A stretch of DNA of 64,000 nucleotides from Clostridia bacterium (GCA_017463245.1 JAFTPN010000049.1:62001-126000); one strand, 5' to 3'; positions 17,075 to 24,528 are shown, numbered from the stretch's first letter. Program-made: numbers and translations. The notes: generated by a model from the letters alone, not told the origin.

Positions 17075-18291
17075 AGAAGATGCTGGCTGCGCTGATGGCG
17101 TGTATGCTATTGTTGTCGGCAATTCCTGCAACGGCTGATAATGTGCGGACAAGCGGTGATTATCAATATACCATCAAGGGCAATGGTACTGCAACGATTG
17201 TTGGTTATACAGGTAAACAAAATGATATTATCCTTCCGTCTCTAATAGACGGATATACTATAACAACCATCGGAGCAAACGCATTTGCTTGCGAGCGCAA
17301 AGCGAATACACGTATTTCCGTATCACTGCCATCTAATATTACATCAATTGAAGATATGGCTTTTTATAATCGCAATGTTTACTCGATCAATATCCCAGAC
17401 TCGTTAGCGCACATTGGGTATGGTGCATTTAGTGGATGTGCAAGAGAAATACAGTTCCGAATCGCAAACAATCATCCCTATTTTGCGACGATCAACGGAT
17501 CGCTATATAATAAGAGGACAAAAGAACTCCTAAAATGGTGTTATGTTGATACTTTTTACGGTGCAGAAGCCATCCCCGAAGGGATTACTTCAATTGGTAG
17601 CTACTCATTTGAGAATATGGATGGTTCAACCGGGGAAACCGGTCAAGCTGGTTTGGATTTTCCGTTATCAATTACTCAAATTGGTGAAGGCGCTTTCAAA
17701 AACGCAGAACGGTTTATTCTGACCTTTAATACTAACAGCAATATTCGCACAATTCCTGACTGGGCCTTTGGTGGAGATATCAAAGACAATTTCTATGCAG
17801 TACGAATTGATGCATTACCTTATGGTGTAAAGCATATTGGTAATTATGCATTCCAAGATGCATTATATATACCTTCAGCACGTGTTGATGCACCAACATT
17901 TGATGAGTTTTTAAGTCAAGTTGAAGCTATCGGTCAATATGCTTTTTCTTATTTTCGTTATAGTACAAACGAGCAAATGACTATAACTATTCCCGAATCA
18001 TGCAAATTAATCGGAGAAGGGGCGTTCTATAAGATCGATAATGATGTTTATGGAATAAGTCTGGCGGTTGGAGTAGAAAGAATTGAATCAAAAGCATTTA
18101 TCATAAATTCTCCTAAATATGAAACAGTCTATCTCCCCGACAGTTTGATCTATATTGCAAATGATGCTTTTAATGCAGATACCAAATTCATTGTTGAAAA
18201 GGGGTCTTATGCTGAACGGTGGGCAGAAGAAAATGCATACAACTACACCATCAACGGCGAAGAACAGAACCTTGACTGGCTGAACAACTAA
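17071..18291 (+). CDS. Secreted BspA-type leucine-rich-repeat protein
   Basis: A 406-residue exported protein. The signal peptide MKKMLAALMACMLLLSAIPA is followed by LRR_5-type repeats of the form I-x-x-I-G-x-x-A-F, for example ITTIGANAFAC, ITSIEDMAFYN, LAHIGYGAFSG, ITQIGEGAFKN and VKHIGNYAFQD. Such proteins bind host or microbial surfaces. The start at 17071 is set by the signal peptide and the ATGA overlap with the HEPN-motif gene. No cell-wall sorting signal is seen. Confidence 0.85.
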   Translation: MKKMLAALMACMLLLSAIPATADNVRTSGDYQYTIKGNGTATIVGYTGKQNDIILPSLIDGYTITTIGANAFACERKANTRISVSLPSNITSIEDMAFYNRNVYSINIPDSLAHIGYGAFSGCAREIQFRIANNHPYFATINGSLYNKRTKELLKWCYVDTFYGAEAIPEGITSIGSYSFENMDGSTGETGQAGLDFPLSITQIGEGAFKNAERFILTFNTNSNIRTIPDWAFGGDIKDNFYAVRIDALPYGVKHIGNYAFQDALYIPSARVDAPTFDEFLSQVEAIGQYAFSYFRYSTNEQMTITIPESCKLIGEGAFYKIDNDVYGISLAVGVERIESKAFIINSPKYETVYLPDSLIYIANDAFNADTKFIVEKGSYAERWAEENAYNYTINGEEQNLDWLNN

Positions 18292-18300
18292 ACATGTACA

Positions 18301-18327
18301 CCCCTCTTTCCATCACGGAAAGAGGGG
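18301..18327. terminator. Hairpin between the LRR gene and the recombinase gene
   Basis: Perfect 11-bp stem CCCCTCTTTCC / GGAAAGAGGGG between convergent genes, without a strong T run on either side. Confidence 0.6.
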
Positions 18328-18333
18328 CAACCT

Positions 18334-18927
18334 TTATCCCACCAATTTCAGATACTTATACACCGTGGGCCGCGACAGATTACAAACGCGAGCGAATTCC
18401 GTCACGTTCATATGTCCCGCTGCATATGCGGGATAATGCTTGTAAAATATCGCCGGAATATCATCTTTTGTGGTCTGCGGTCTGCCTATTTTGCGGCCTT
18501 TTTCGCGGGCGTTGGCTAATCCTGATTTTACTCTTGCCCGAAGGATAGATAGCTCCAATTCTGCGAAAACCGCGCTCATTTGGATAAAGGCTTGGCTCAT
18601 GGGATCAATCTGTCCGCTACGACAATCAACGGTGATGCTGCCGAGGATCATCAACCGCATATGCTTTTCTTTGATGATGTTCACGATCTGGCAGAGCTGC
18701 TGCGTGGATCGGCTCAGTCGCGATACTTCGCAGCATATGAGCGTGCTGCCCTCTTCGGCGGTCTGCAAGAGCAAATCCAGATGGGGTTTCACTTTTGCGT
18801 CGCCGTGTTCGCGTTCCGTGATGATTTCCGTGGCCCCTGCCGCTTTCAATTCACGAACCTGTCTGTTCAAATCCTGTCCCTTTTCTTCTGCAAGGCTGCA
18901 ACGTGCAAATCCATATATTTTCTCCAT
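18334..18927 (-). CDS. Serine recombinase (resolvase/invertase family)
   Basis: A 197-residue small serine recombinase. The N-terminal catalytic domain starts EKIYGFARCSLAEEKGQDLN with the nucleophile Ser near residue 10, and the REHGDAKVKPHLDLLL and CCEVSRLSRSTQQL motifs follow. The C-terminal HTH reads NVTEFARVCNLSRPTVYKYL. It is most likely a resolvase or invertase rather than the integrase of the element. The ATG at 18927 has GAGGGA upstream; 35 further upstream codons are not supported. Confidence 0.88.
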   Translation of the reverse strand: MEKIYGFARCSLAEEKGQDLNRQVRELKAAGATEIITEREHGDAKVKPHLDLLLQTAEEGSTLICCEVSRLSRSTQQLCQIVNIIKEKHMRLMILGSITVDCRSGQIDPMSQAFIQMSAVFAELELSILRARVKSGLANAREKGRKIGRPQTTKDDIPAIFYKHYPAYAAGHMNVTEFARVCNLSRPTVYKYLKLVG

Positions 18928-19090
18928 CGTTATTCCCTCTCTGTCAGCGAAAACGTCCTTTTGATTTCTTTGCCGGAAATCGGGCCATTTTGCCTGTTTT
19001 CTGGCCCGTTTTGAAGGTGAAAAATCCGTCAATGATACCGATTGTTTTTATTGCCAGCCTCCTGACGATCAAGAGGCTGGCATATGTAGT

Positions 19091-19354
19091 TTATTGGTCG
19101 GCGGCAGCTTCTTCCGCAACGGCCCGAATAACTTCTTTCGTGTGGGCTTCCTGCATGTTGCGGATGTGCGTCCGCAATTCGTACAACGCTTCGCCAATCG
19201 TATCAAATCCGGCTGCGGCGATCAGATTCCCGGCATCCATCATCATTTTATTGATCCCGCTTGCATCCTCTTCGTACAACGTGACCGCCCCTTCGACGAT
19301 CAGCCGAATTTCCGCGATTTCGTTTCCTGTGTTCCAAAGATATGTTCCCTTCAT
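19091..19354 (-). CDS. Hypothetical protein between ArdC and recombinase genes
   Basis: An 87-residue acidic, helical, soluble protein (EIRLIVEGAVTLYEEDASG near the start) that I do not recognise. GGGAGGAA is well placed before the ATG at 19354. It follows the ArdC-type gene by about 30 bp in the same direction, so it belongs to that operon. A hairpin (19053-19081) separates it from the recombinase gene. Confidence 0.6.
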   Translation of the reverse strand: MKGTYLWNTGNEIAEIRLIVEGAVTLYEEDASGINKMMMDAGNLIAAAGFDTIGEALYELRTHIRNMQEAHTKEVIRAVAEEAAADQ

Positions 19355-19383
19355 CGGTATTCCTCCCATATGGGGAGGCGGGA

Positions 19384-20214
19384 TCAACCCGCCGTCCCCA
19401 AGATCATGTTCACAGCCTTTTCAGCTTTGCCAGCAGCGGAAACGATGAACCGCTTATCATCTTTCAGCACTTGCAGCCAGTTCTGAATGTATGCCGCGTT
19501 ATTGCGGAAGCTGTCCGGCGTTTCAAGGCCCGTATGATTGACCAGAGCTGCCGCGCCGATCTCTGCGATCAATTCTTCCTTGCTGTAATCCTCCGAACCG
19601 AACGCCGCAACGCGATCCAGACGATCAAGGCGGGATTTGTGGCCCGTGCTGTGGGTCATTTCGTGGAAGAGGGTACTGTAATATTCAGCAGTCGCGGAAA
19701 ACTGACGCATATGGGGAACGGTGATGGAATCGGTGGACGGACGGTAGAAAGCACGGTCGCCCTCTTCGTGGATCAGCTTCACACCTTCGCGGGAGCAATA
19801 GGCGGCAACAAGTTCGTCGGCGGTTTCGTCTGCCGTGGCAGGATTCGCGGGAACTTCTGCTGCATATCGTGCGGTCAGCCCTTCGCATTGGTCGATGTGG
19901 AATACGTTGTAATAGCGCAGGAAGGGAATCTCCTTAACTTCGCCCGTTTCTTCGTCCTCTTGCTCAATCCACTTCCAGAAAACCACCATGCTGGCCTTTT
20001 CGCCCTTCTTCACATAGCCGCCAGCCTTTTGAATCTGCGCATATGTGGCATATTCGCCGGGACGGCCCAAGAGCATCTGATTCAAGAGGGAATAAGGTTT
20101 GCCGGTTGCGTGGGAGACTGCCGCGCCGCTTGCGATCCACGGTTTGCGCCACGGAATGATGCCGGTTTCCATCTGCTGCATGATTCGGGAGGTAACTTCT
20201 GCGTAAATATCCAT
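19384..20214 (-). CDS. ArdC-family antirestriction protein
   Basis: A 276-residue protein with an N-terminal ArdC ssDNA-binding domain (MDIYAEVTSRIMQQMETG, then WRKPW and GKPYSLLNQMLL) and a C-terminal zinc-metallopeptidase-like domain with HEMTHSTG near residue 184. These proteins protect incoming single-stranded DNA of plasmids and integrative elements from host restriction. AAAGGAG precedes the ATG at 20214. A stem-loop with a conserved loop lies 22 nt upstream of the start. Confidence 0.88.
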   Translation of the reverse strand: MDIYAEVTSRIMQQMETGIIPWRKPWIASGAAVSHATGKPYSLLNQMLLGRPGEYATYAQIQKAGGYVKKGEKASMVVFWKWIEQEDEETGEVKEIPFLRYYNVFHIDQCEGLTARYAAEVPANPATADETADELVAAYCSREGVKLIHEEGDRAFYRPSTDSITVPHMRQFSATAEYYSTLFHEMTHSTGHKSRLDRLDRVAAFGSEDYSKEELIAEIGAAALVNHTGLETPDSFRNNAAYIQNWLQVLKDDKRFIVSAAGKAEKAVNMILGTAG

Positions 20215-20235
20215 TTTCTTTGCTCCTTTGCTTGT

Positions 20236-20273
20236 GGGGAGCAAGGAAGTGTGGTAGAATATCCTTGCTCCCC
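20236..20273 (-). ncRNA. Stem-loop 1 of the CTACCAC-loop family (ArdC leader)
   Basis: Perfect 12-bp stem GGGGAGCAAGGA / TCCTTGCTCCCC with a 14-base loop; in the transcript (minus) the loop contains TCTACCACA. It sits just before the ArdC ribosome-binding site. Confidence 0.6.
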
Positions 20274-20304
20274 GGTTTTCTTGATCGTTAGTCGGGAGAG
20301 TGTC

Positions 20305-20332
20305 GCCGGAGTGTTGTGGTAGATGCTCCGGC
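20305..20332 (-). ncRNA. Stem-loop 2 of the CTACCAC-loop family
   Basis: 7-bp stem GCCGGAG / CTCCGGC with a 14-base loop containing TCTACCACA on the minus strand. It lies directly after the stop of the gene at 20335. Confidence 0.6.
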
Positions 20333-20334
20333 TT

Positions 20335-20604
20335 TTAGTTTACGCTGAATCGGCGGGCCGTGGTCTGCTTCGTGAACTGTGCGGCGATCTCCGGCAACGC
20401 CTTTTTGAGTGCCGTGCTGTCCAGACGGGAAGAAGTGAAGGTTTTCCACGATACTTTGAACGCTCCGGCGAAAAGGGTTTCTTCATCGCCCATGACCTTC
20501 TTAATTTCATCTTCCACAGCGGCGATTTCCGCTTCCAGCTCTTCCTTCATCCTTTTGAGTTCCAGCAGCTCCTTGACCTTGACTTCCATGCTCTGATTAG
20601 ACAT
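20335..20604 (-). CDS. Stand-alone YqaJ C-terminal-like protein
   Basis: An 89-residue protein: an N-terminal coiled-coil (LLELKRMKEELEAEIAAVED), then FKVSWKTFTSSRLDSTALKK and a C-terminal TARRFSV. The second half resembles, from memory, the last segment of YqaJ/lambda-exonuclease family recombination nucleases, without the nuclease domain. AAAGGAGG precedes the ATG. It is the first gene of the ArdC operon, behind a promoter with an operator-like palindrome. Confidence 0.6.
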   Translation of the reverse strand: MSNQSMEVKVKELLELKRMKEELEAEIAAVEDEIKKVMGDEETLFAGAFKVSWKTFTSSRLDSTALKKALPEIAAQFTKQTTARRFSVN

Positions 20605-20657
20605 TGTGTTTGCCTCCTTTATTCTTGGAAGTTTGTCACTTCCTCTTTACAGTTACT

Positions 20658-20686
20658 ATTTTACACTAATTAGTTCAAAAAGTCAA
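20658..20686 (-). promoter_or_regulatory. Promoter of the ArdC operon
   Basis: Minus strand: TTGACT (20686-20681), 17 bp, TAAAAT (20663-20658). Confidence 0.75.
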
Positions 20687-20700
20687 TAGGTATTTGAACT
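20672..20700. promoter_or_regulatory. Operator-like palindrome over the ArdC-operon -35
   Basis: AGTTCAAA and TTTGAACT are perfectly inverted around 13 bases and cover the -35 of the minus promoter. The divergent HTH gene product (20775) is the obvious candidate binder. Confidence 0.5.
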
Positions 20701-20726
20701 TTTTCGTGAAAAATTTTTGTTTTCAG

Positions 20727-20755
20727 TTGACTACTAAAATTATTTCGTGTATAAT
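20727..20755 (+). promoter_or_regulatory. Promoter of the divergent HTH gene
   Basis: TTGACT (20727-20732), 17 bp, TATAAT (20750-20755), about 20 bp before the start codon. Confidence 0.85.
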
Positions 20756-20774
20756 CTCAAGAGAGGTGATAAAC

Positions 20775-20993
20775 ATGGGTATGGTTGAACCTATTCGCAT
20801 TGCATTGGTCAAGCGTGGGAATATTTCCGAATCAGAGCTTGCGCGGCGCATTGGTATTTCGCCGCAGAACTTGCACAACAAAATGAAGCGCGACAATTTC
20901 ACCGAAACAGATTTGCGGGAAATTGCGGACGCGCTGGGTTTGCGTTTGGAGATTTCTTTTGTTGATCCTAAAACAGGTGAAAAGATTTGCTGA
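20775..20993 (+). CDS. Small XRE-type repressor
   Basis: A 72-residue HTH protein: ISESELARRIGISPQNLHNKMKR (about 17-39) is the helix-turn-helix, followed by FTETDLREIADALGLRLEISF. This compact form is common as a phage or element repressor. GAGAGGTGAT precedes the ATG at 20775. It is divergent from the ArdC operon and probably represses it. A strong terminator follows. Confidence 0.82.
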   Translation: MGMVEPIRIALVKRGNISESELARRIGISPQNLHNKMKRDNFTETDLREIADALGLRLEISFVDPKTGEKIC

Positions 20994-21015
20994 TTTATGC
21001 ATAAATGAGAAAATC

Positions 21016-21056
21016 GGGACAGCTCCGCATTTCGCCATGCGGTTGCTGTCCCTTTT
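21016..21056 (+). terminator. Terminator of the small repressor gene
   Basis: Outer stem GGGACAGC / GCTGTCCC enclosing CCGCAT / ATGCGG, followed by TTTT. The region 21057-21175 holds no supported gene. Confidence 0.85.
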
Positions 21057-21175
21057 GCGTTCGGTGTGCCGTATGCCGGGGTATCTTTTGGGCGCAAAAA
21101 CTATTCGCACCCCGAACCGGCCCCTGCCTGGCATACATTCCCGCTAAATGTGATTTTGTTTTCGGAAAACGATCC

Positions 21176-21376
21176 TTATCGCCACATTTTGCGAAGTATT
21201 TCCGCAAACTCATTGACCTTTTTCTTTGCGGTCTGATATGCTTTTTCTTCGACCTTGATTTCGACTTCTTTCTTGTCCAGCTCTTTGCGGATGAGGGCAG
21301 GAAGTTGCTTCAAAATGTATTCTACTGTGGATTCTGCCAAAGCATCTGCGTAATCACAAAACTCTTTGATGTGCAT
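21176..21376 (-). CDS. Small charged coiled-coil-like protein
   Basis: A 66-residue, strongly charged helical protein (IRKELDKKEVEIKVEEKAYQ in the middle) that I do not recognise. No good ribosome-binding site is visible. It follows a micro-ORF and an RHH gene in the same direction and may depend on them for translation. Confidence 0.4.
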   Translation of the reverse strand: MHIKEFCDYADALAESTVEYILKQLPALIRKELDKKEVEIKVEEKAYQTAKKKVNEFAEILRKMWR

Positions 21377-21394
21377 ACCGTGATAAGGGTTGCT

Positions 21395-21469
21395 CTACAT
21401 ACCAGCCCGCAGATTCATTTGGTGGCGGATGAGTTCTGCCTCTCCGCTCCGAAGTTCAAATCTATTCAT
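21395..21469 (-). CDS. Possible 24-residue leader or micro-ORF
   Basis: ATG at 21469 with AAAGGAG upstream encodes MNRFELRSGEAELIRHQMNL plus four residues. Its ATG overlaps the end of the RHH gene in another frame, which suggests coupling, but its small size makes the call weak. Confidence 0.3.
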   Translation of the reverse strand: MNRFELRSGEAELIRHQMNLRAGM

Positions 21470-21635
21470 AATCGTGCTCCTTTCGTGCAGCGGCTTCTTC
21501 TTCGCCCTGCGCTGTAATAAATGTGCGGATCAATCTCCGCATGATCTGTGAAATGGTGGTGTCTGTCCGCTTCGCGATAGCCGCAAGGTTCTCTTTTTCA
21601 TCTGCGGACAGTCTGATTCCGATGTTTGCGATCAT
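21462..21635 (-). CDS. Ribbon-helix-helix DNA-binding protein
   Basis: A 57-residue protein, MIANIGIRLSADEKENLAAI followed by AKRTDTTISQIMRRLIRTFI, with the beta-strand/helix/helix pattern of Arc/CopG-type regulators. AAAGGAG precedes the ATG at 21635. In elements such small RHH proteins control copy number, transfer or toxin-antitoxin operons. Located downstream of the winged-helix replication-type gene, after ~375 bp of structured non-coding DNA. Confidence 0.75.
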   Translation of the reverse strand: MIANIGIRLSADEKENLAAIAKRTDTTISQIMRRLIRTFITAQGEEEAAARKEHDYE

Positions 21636-21763
21636 AACCACTCTCCTTTCACAGATTCATGGAGAATGCAAAAGATGAATTGTCAAACCGTGTCCAACAC
21701 AGTATAATTTGCCGCGTTTTTATCCGGCTTCCTCTTGATCGTGAGGGACAATTCTTTGCCGGA

Positions 21764-21797
21764 TTTGCTCTTCTGGTGGTAGCAATGCAAGAGCAAA
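21764..21797 (-). ncRNA. Stem-loop 3 of the CTACCAC-loop family
   Basis: 9-bp stem TTTGCTCTT / AAGAGCAAA with a 16-base loop containing TTGCTACCACC on the minus strand, about 130 nt upstream of the RHH gene. Confidence 0.6.
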
Positions 21798-21803
21798 GAA
21801 GAA

Positions 21804-21877
21804 GGGCAGGAAACGTATTGCAGTAATGTTCTGCGGCATTCGCGCTGCGGATTGTGCTTTGCAATACGTTCCCGCCC
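21804..21877. repeat. Long imperfect inverted repeat
   Basis: A 19-base arm (from 21804) and an 18-base arm (21860-21877) share ACGTATTGCA inverted, with G/C-rich outer ends, around a 37-base centre that itself holds CTGCGG repeats. The gap 21636-22011 (376 bp) contains this and two of the loop-family hairpins but no supported gene; it could be an origin or an attenuator region. Confidence 0.5.
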
Positions 21878-21954
21878 TTTGATTGGCTCTGTAAGCCGAT
21901 TTCTGGCATTTTCAAGCTGTTTCCCTACACTCTTTCGGAAAGGCTCACGTTGCT

Positions 21955-21992
21955 CTGCTCTTGCTCCTACGGTGGTAGCAAATGAAGAGCAG
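21955..21992 (-). ncRNA. Stem-loop 4 of the CTACCAC-loop family
   Basis: 8-bp stem CTGCTCTT / AAGAGCAG with a 22-base loop containing TTGCTACCACC on the minus strand. It begins about 20 nt after the stop of the winged-helix gene. Confidence 0.6.
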
Positions 21993-22011
21993 ATCTTGAC
22001 GCTCTCTGCGA

Positions 22012-22713
22012 TTAGAAATCAAATTCATCTTCATCAAGGAACGCAAATAGTTTTCTCTTTGGCGGCTGCGTGGAAATCCTGCTACACTCAACCTCTGCTT
22101 TTGATGGCAAGCCCGATGCGCCAGCATCGGGCGCAGCCGGGGTGCGGGGTGTCCCCGCATCTATATTATCTATCCGTTCTTCTCTATCCTTATCTATTTT
22201 TCTATTATCTATTTCTTTATCGGGTGGCGAAGTAAGTGAATCGCGGGACGATAAGGGCAATTCGTCAGGCGAAGTTACACTTCGCGAGACGGATTCTGAA
22301 ACTTCGCCATCCGATATAGGGTCTTCGCCTCGCGGGACGGAAGATGTTTCCTCAAACGTGATTCCTTCAAAGTGTTCATCGGGATGCGTTCTGTCTTTCG
22401 GTTCGCGGGGCGATGTGTAAAAATCAAAGAGGTTTCCTTTTCGCCAGACGAGATAACCCTCGATCTCCAACAGGCGCAAATACTTGTGGAAGGTTGTGCT
22501 TTTTATTCCAGCGTACTCTTCGGCAGCCGCAGGGGACAACGCAAATTGATATTCGTTATTGTTCGCGGCGAGGTATAAATAGAGCTGCAATCCAAAAGGT
22601 TTGAGCGTTTTATTGGCTTGCATCCAATCCTCATTGGCGATCTGCAAGAAATTTGCCTCTACGCGTGGCTTGTGAATACAAATGCTTTTCTGATTTTCGC
22701 ATGATCTTGGCAT
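22012..22713 (-). CDS. Winged-helix, replication-initiator-like protein
   Basis: A 233-residue protein. The N-terminal third (about 25-95) reads like a winged-helix domain: LKPFGLQLYLYLAANNNEYQ, AGIKSTTFHKYLRLLEIEGY, LVWRKGNLFDFY. The C-terminal part is rich in Asp, Ser, Pro and Glu and probably disordered, ending KRKLFAFLDEDEFDF. Similar proteins occur as replication or maintenance regulators in mobile elements. This function is an inference. Confidence 0.55.
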   Translation of the reverse strand: MPRSCENQKSICIHKPRVEANFLQIANEDWMQANKTLKPFGLQLYLYLAANNNEYQFALSPAAAEEYAGIKSTTFHKYLRLLEIEGYLVWRKGNLFDFYTSPREPKDRTHPDEHFEGITFEETSSVPRGEDPISDGEVSESVSRSVTSPDELPLSSRDSLTSPPDKEIDNRKIDKDREERIDNIDAGTPRTPAAPDAGASGLPSKAEVECSRISTQPPKRKLFAFLDEDEFDF

Positions 22714-22795
22714 AGTTTATATAAATCTCCTTTTTCTCACTCTTGATTCATAGGAACGGTTCTGGATTTTTCCTTTCCTCATTCCTTATATATAA

Positions 22796-22824
22796 ATTAT
22801 ACCAAAATTTTTGGTCATTTTCAA
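22796..22824 (-). promoter_or_regulatory. Promoter of the winged-helix gene, with palindromic spacer
   Basis: Minus strand: TTGAAA (22824-22819), 17 bp, TATAAT (22801-22796). The spacer is mostly the palindrome ACCAAAATTTTTGGT (22801-22815), an operator candidate. The stretch 22825-23174 shows no supported gene. Confidence 0.7.
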
Positions 22825-23174
22825 AAAACGGGCATTGTGGGGCGACTGATAATGCCTGTGACGGCAAGCACTCCGTCTGACGAGAGCGGCAAAGGGTTAC
22901 GGTGGAGGCAATTCGCCCTGTGGTTTGTATGGCTCTTGAAAATGAGGACTTCGCAGGGCAAAATTTGCGTTGTCATGCGAACGCGAGGCGAAAATTCGTG
23001 CTGGAAGCGGAGGGTTATATGAAGTGGGAACAAAAAAACAGAGGCGGAGGCGTGGCTGCACTCCGCGTAGCGGTGGAGGGACGTTTTCCGTTACCGTGAT
23101 CGTTCTACTCTTGTATTCACACATTATTGCCACATTTGAAGAGCCGATATGTTCGCATTCCATGTATCGGATTC

Positions 23175-23203
23175 TTGCTAACCGAGACATTTTGTGGTAT
23201 TAT
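23175..23203 (+). promoter_or_regulatory. Promoter of the integrase gene
   Basis: TTGCTA (23175-23180), 17 bp, TATTAT (23198-23203), about 40 bp before the start codon. Confidence 0.65.
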
Positions 23204-23243
23204 ATCACTGGTAAATGGTTCTTCATTTCCGAAAGGAAAAGGA

Positions 23244-24485
23244 ATGACCGAATTACAATCTTCTCCCCGCAACAAGAAAAACGGATCATCTTTGCGAAAA
23301 GGTGAATCTCTTCGCGGTAATGGCGGTTATGAATACCGCTGGACTGACGCAAACGGCAAACGCCATTCCGTTTATGCTTCCACGCTTGATGAACTCCGTG
23401 CAAAAGAGGAAAGCATAACGAAGGATCAATGCGATAAGATCAAAACCGAGGCGCGATTTGTTACCGTCAATGAAATGTTTGATTTGTGGAAGCAGCTCAA
23501 ACGTGGATTGAAGGATAACACTTTCCAGAATTATCAGTACATGTATTTGCAATTCGTGGCCCCTTCTCTTGGCAAGCGGCGAATATCAACGCTGGTCAAG
23601 TCAGATGTGAAGCGATTTTACAATACATTGGCTGATGAACGTGGGCTTGCAATCTCAACCATAGACTGCGTACATACTGTTCTGCATCAGGTGTTGGAAA
23701 TGGCCGTGGATGATAACTACATCCGCCGTAATCCATCCGACAATGTGCTGAAAGAGTTGAAACAGAATCAGGCGTTGAGAGGTGAGAAGCGTCGGGCGTT
23801 GACGAAAGCGGAACAGGACTTGTTTCTGAATTATCTGAAACGCACTCCGCAGAATCGGCATTGGTATCCTGTCTTTGCAATCATGATCGGTACTGGAATG
23901 CGTGTGGGGGAAGCGGTTGGGCTTCGATGGTGTGACATTGACCTTGACAACGGTATGATAGACATAAACCATACGCTTGTGTACTATCGCCATGCGGAGA
24001 ATGGATGTTACTGCAACATCCACACACCGAAAACCGCAAATGGCATCCGACAAATTCCCATGCTGGGCTTTGTGAAGGACGCATTTCTGGAAGAACAGCG
24101 TTATCAGGCTGAAAATGGTATTCGCTGCGAGGCCACAATCGATGGTTACACGGATTTCATCTTCGTCAATCGCTTTGGACAGCCGCAGCATCAAGGTACG
24201 CTCAACAAAGCATTACGAAGGATCATCCGAGACTGTAACGACGAAGTGTTTCTGAAAAAGAAGCACAATCCTGTGTTGTTGCCGCATTTTAGCTGTCACA
24301 GTCTGCGACATACATTCACCACAAGAATGTGTGAAGCTGGTGTGAATGTGAAGGTGATTCAAGATGCGCTGGGTCATGCCGATGTATCAACCACCCTCAA
24401 CATCTATGCGGACGCAACAAGAGACTTGAAGAAGTCAGCTTTTGAAGAATTTGAGGCTCATTGGAAGGGAGCTTTGGAGGGCTGA
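23244..24485 (+). CDS. int: Tyrosine site-specific integrase
   Basis: A 413-residue tyrosine recombinase of the Tn916/phage-integrase type: N-terminal arm-binding domain, core-binding SAM-like domain, catalytic domain with R220 (GTGMRVGEAVGLRW), H352-S-L-R355, H378 (ALGHADVSTT) and nucleophile Y388 (NIYADA). All catalytic residues are present. The ATG at 23244 has AAAGGAAAAGGA upstream; a longer frame from 23127 is not supported. It ends 4 bp before the first right-end arm repeat, as expected for the integrase of this element. Confidence 0.95.
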   Translation: MTELQSSPRNKKNGSSLRKGESLRGNGGYEYRWTDANGKRHSVYASTLDELRAKEESITKDQCDKIKTEARFVTVNEMFDLWKQLKRGLKDNTFQNYQYMYLQFVAPSLGKRRISTLVKSDVKRFYNTLADERGLAISTIDCVHTVLHQVLEMAVDDNYIRRNPSDNVLKELKQNQALRGEKRRALTKAEQDLFLNYLKRTPQNRHWYPVFAIMIGTGMRVGEAVGLRWCDIDLDNGMIDINHTLVYYRHAENGCYCNIHTPKTANGIRQIPMLGFVKDAFLEEQRYQAENGIRCEATIDGYTDFIFVNRFGQPQHQGTLNKALRRIIRDCNDEVFLKKKHNPVLLPHFSCHSLRHTFTTRMCEAGVNVKVIQDALGHADVSTTLNIYADATRDLKKSAFEEFEAHWKGALEG

Positions 24486-24489
24486 ACCG

Positions 24490-24519
24490 TACGCCAATCG
24501 TACGCCAAAAATACGCCAA
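24490..24519 (+). repeat. Three arm-type TACGCCAA repeats, right end
   Basis: Copies begin at 24490, 24501 and 24512, exactly 11 bp apart, matching the four copies at the left end. Confidence 0.8.
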
Positions 24520-24528
24520 TTTCGTCGT

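Noticed and set aside
21649..22235. Two small frames (21649-21915 minus and 21852-22235 plus) over the hairpin-rich gap
   Set aside because: They run through perfect hairpins and part of the winged-helix gene and lack ribosome-binding sites.
22837..23190. Overlapping small frames on both strands before the integrase gene
   Set aside because: None has a good start signal or domain pattern, and they contradict each other; I treat the stretch as non-coding. A transfer origin here was considered but no nick-site-like sequence could be recognised.
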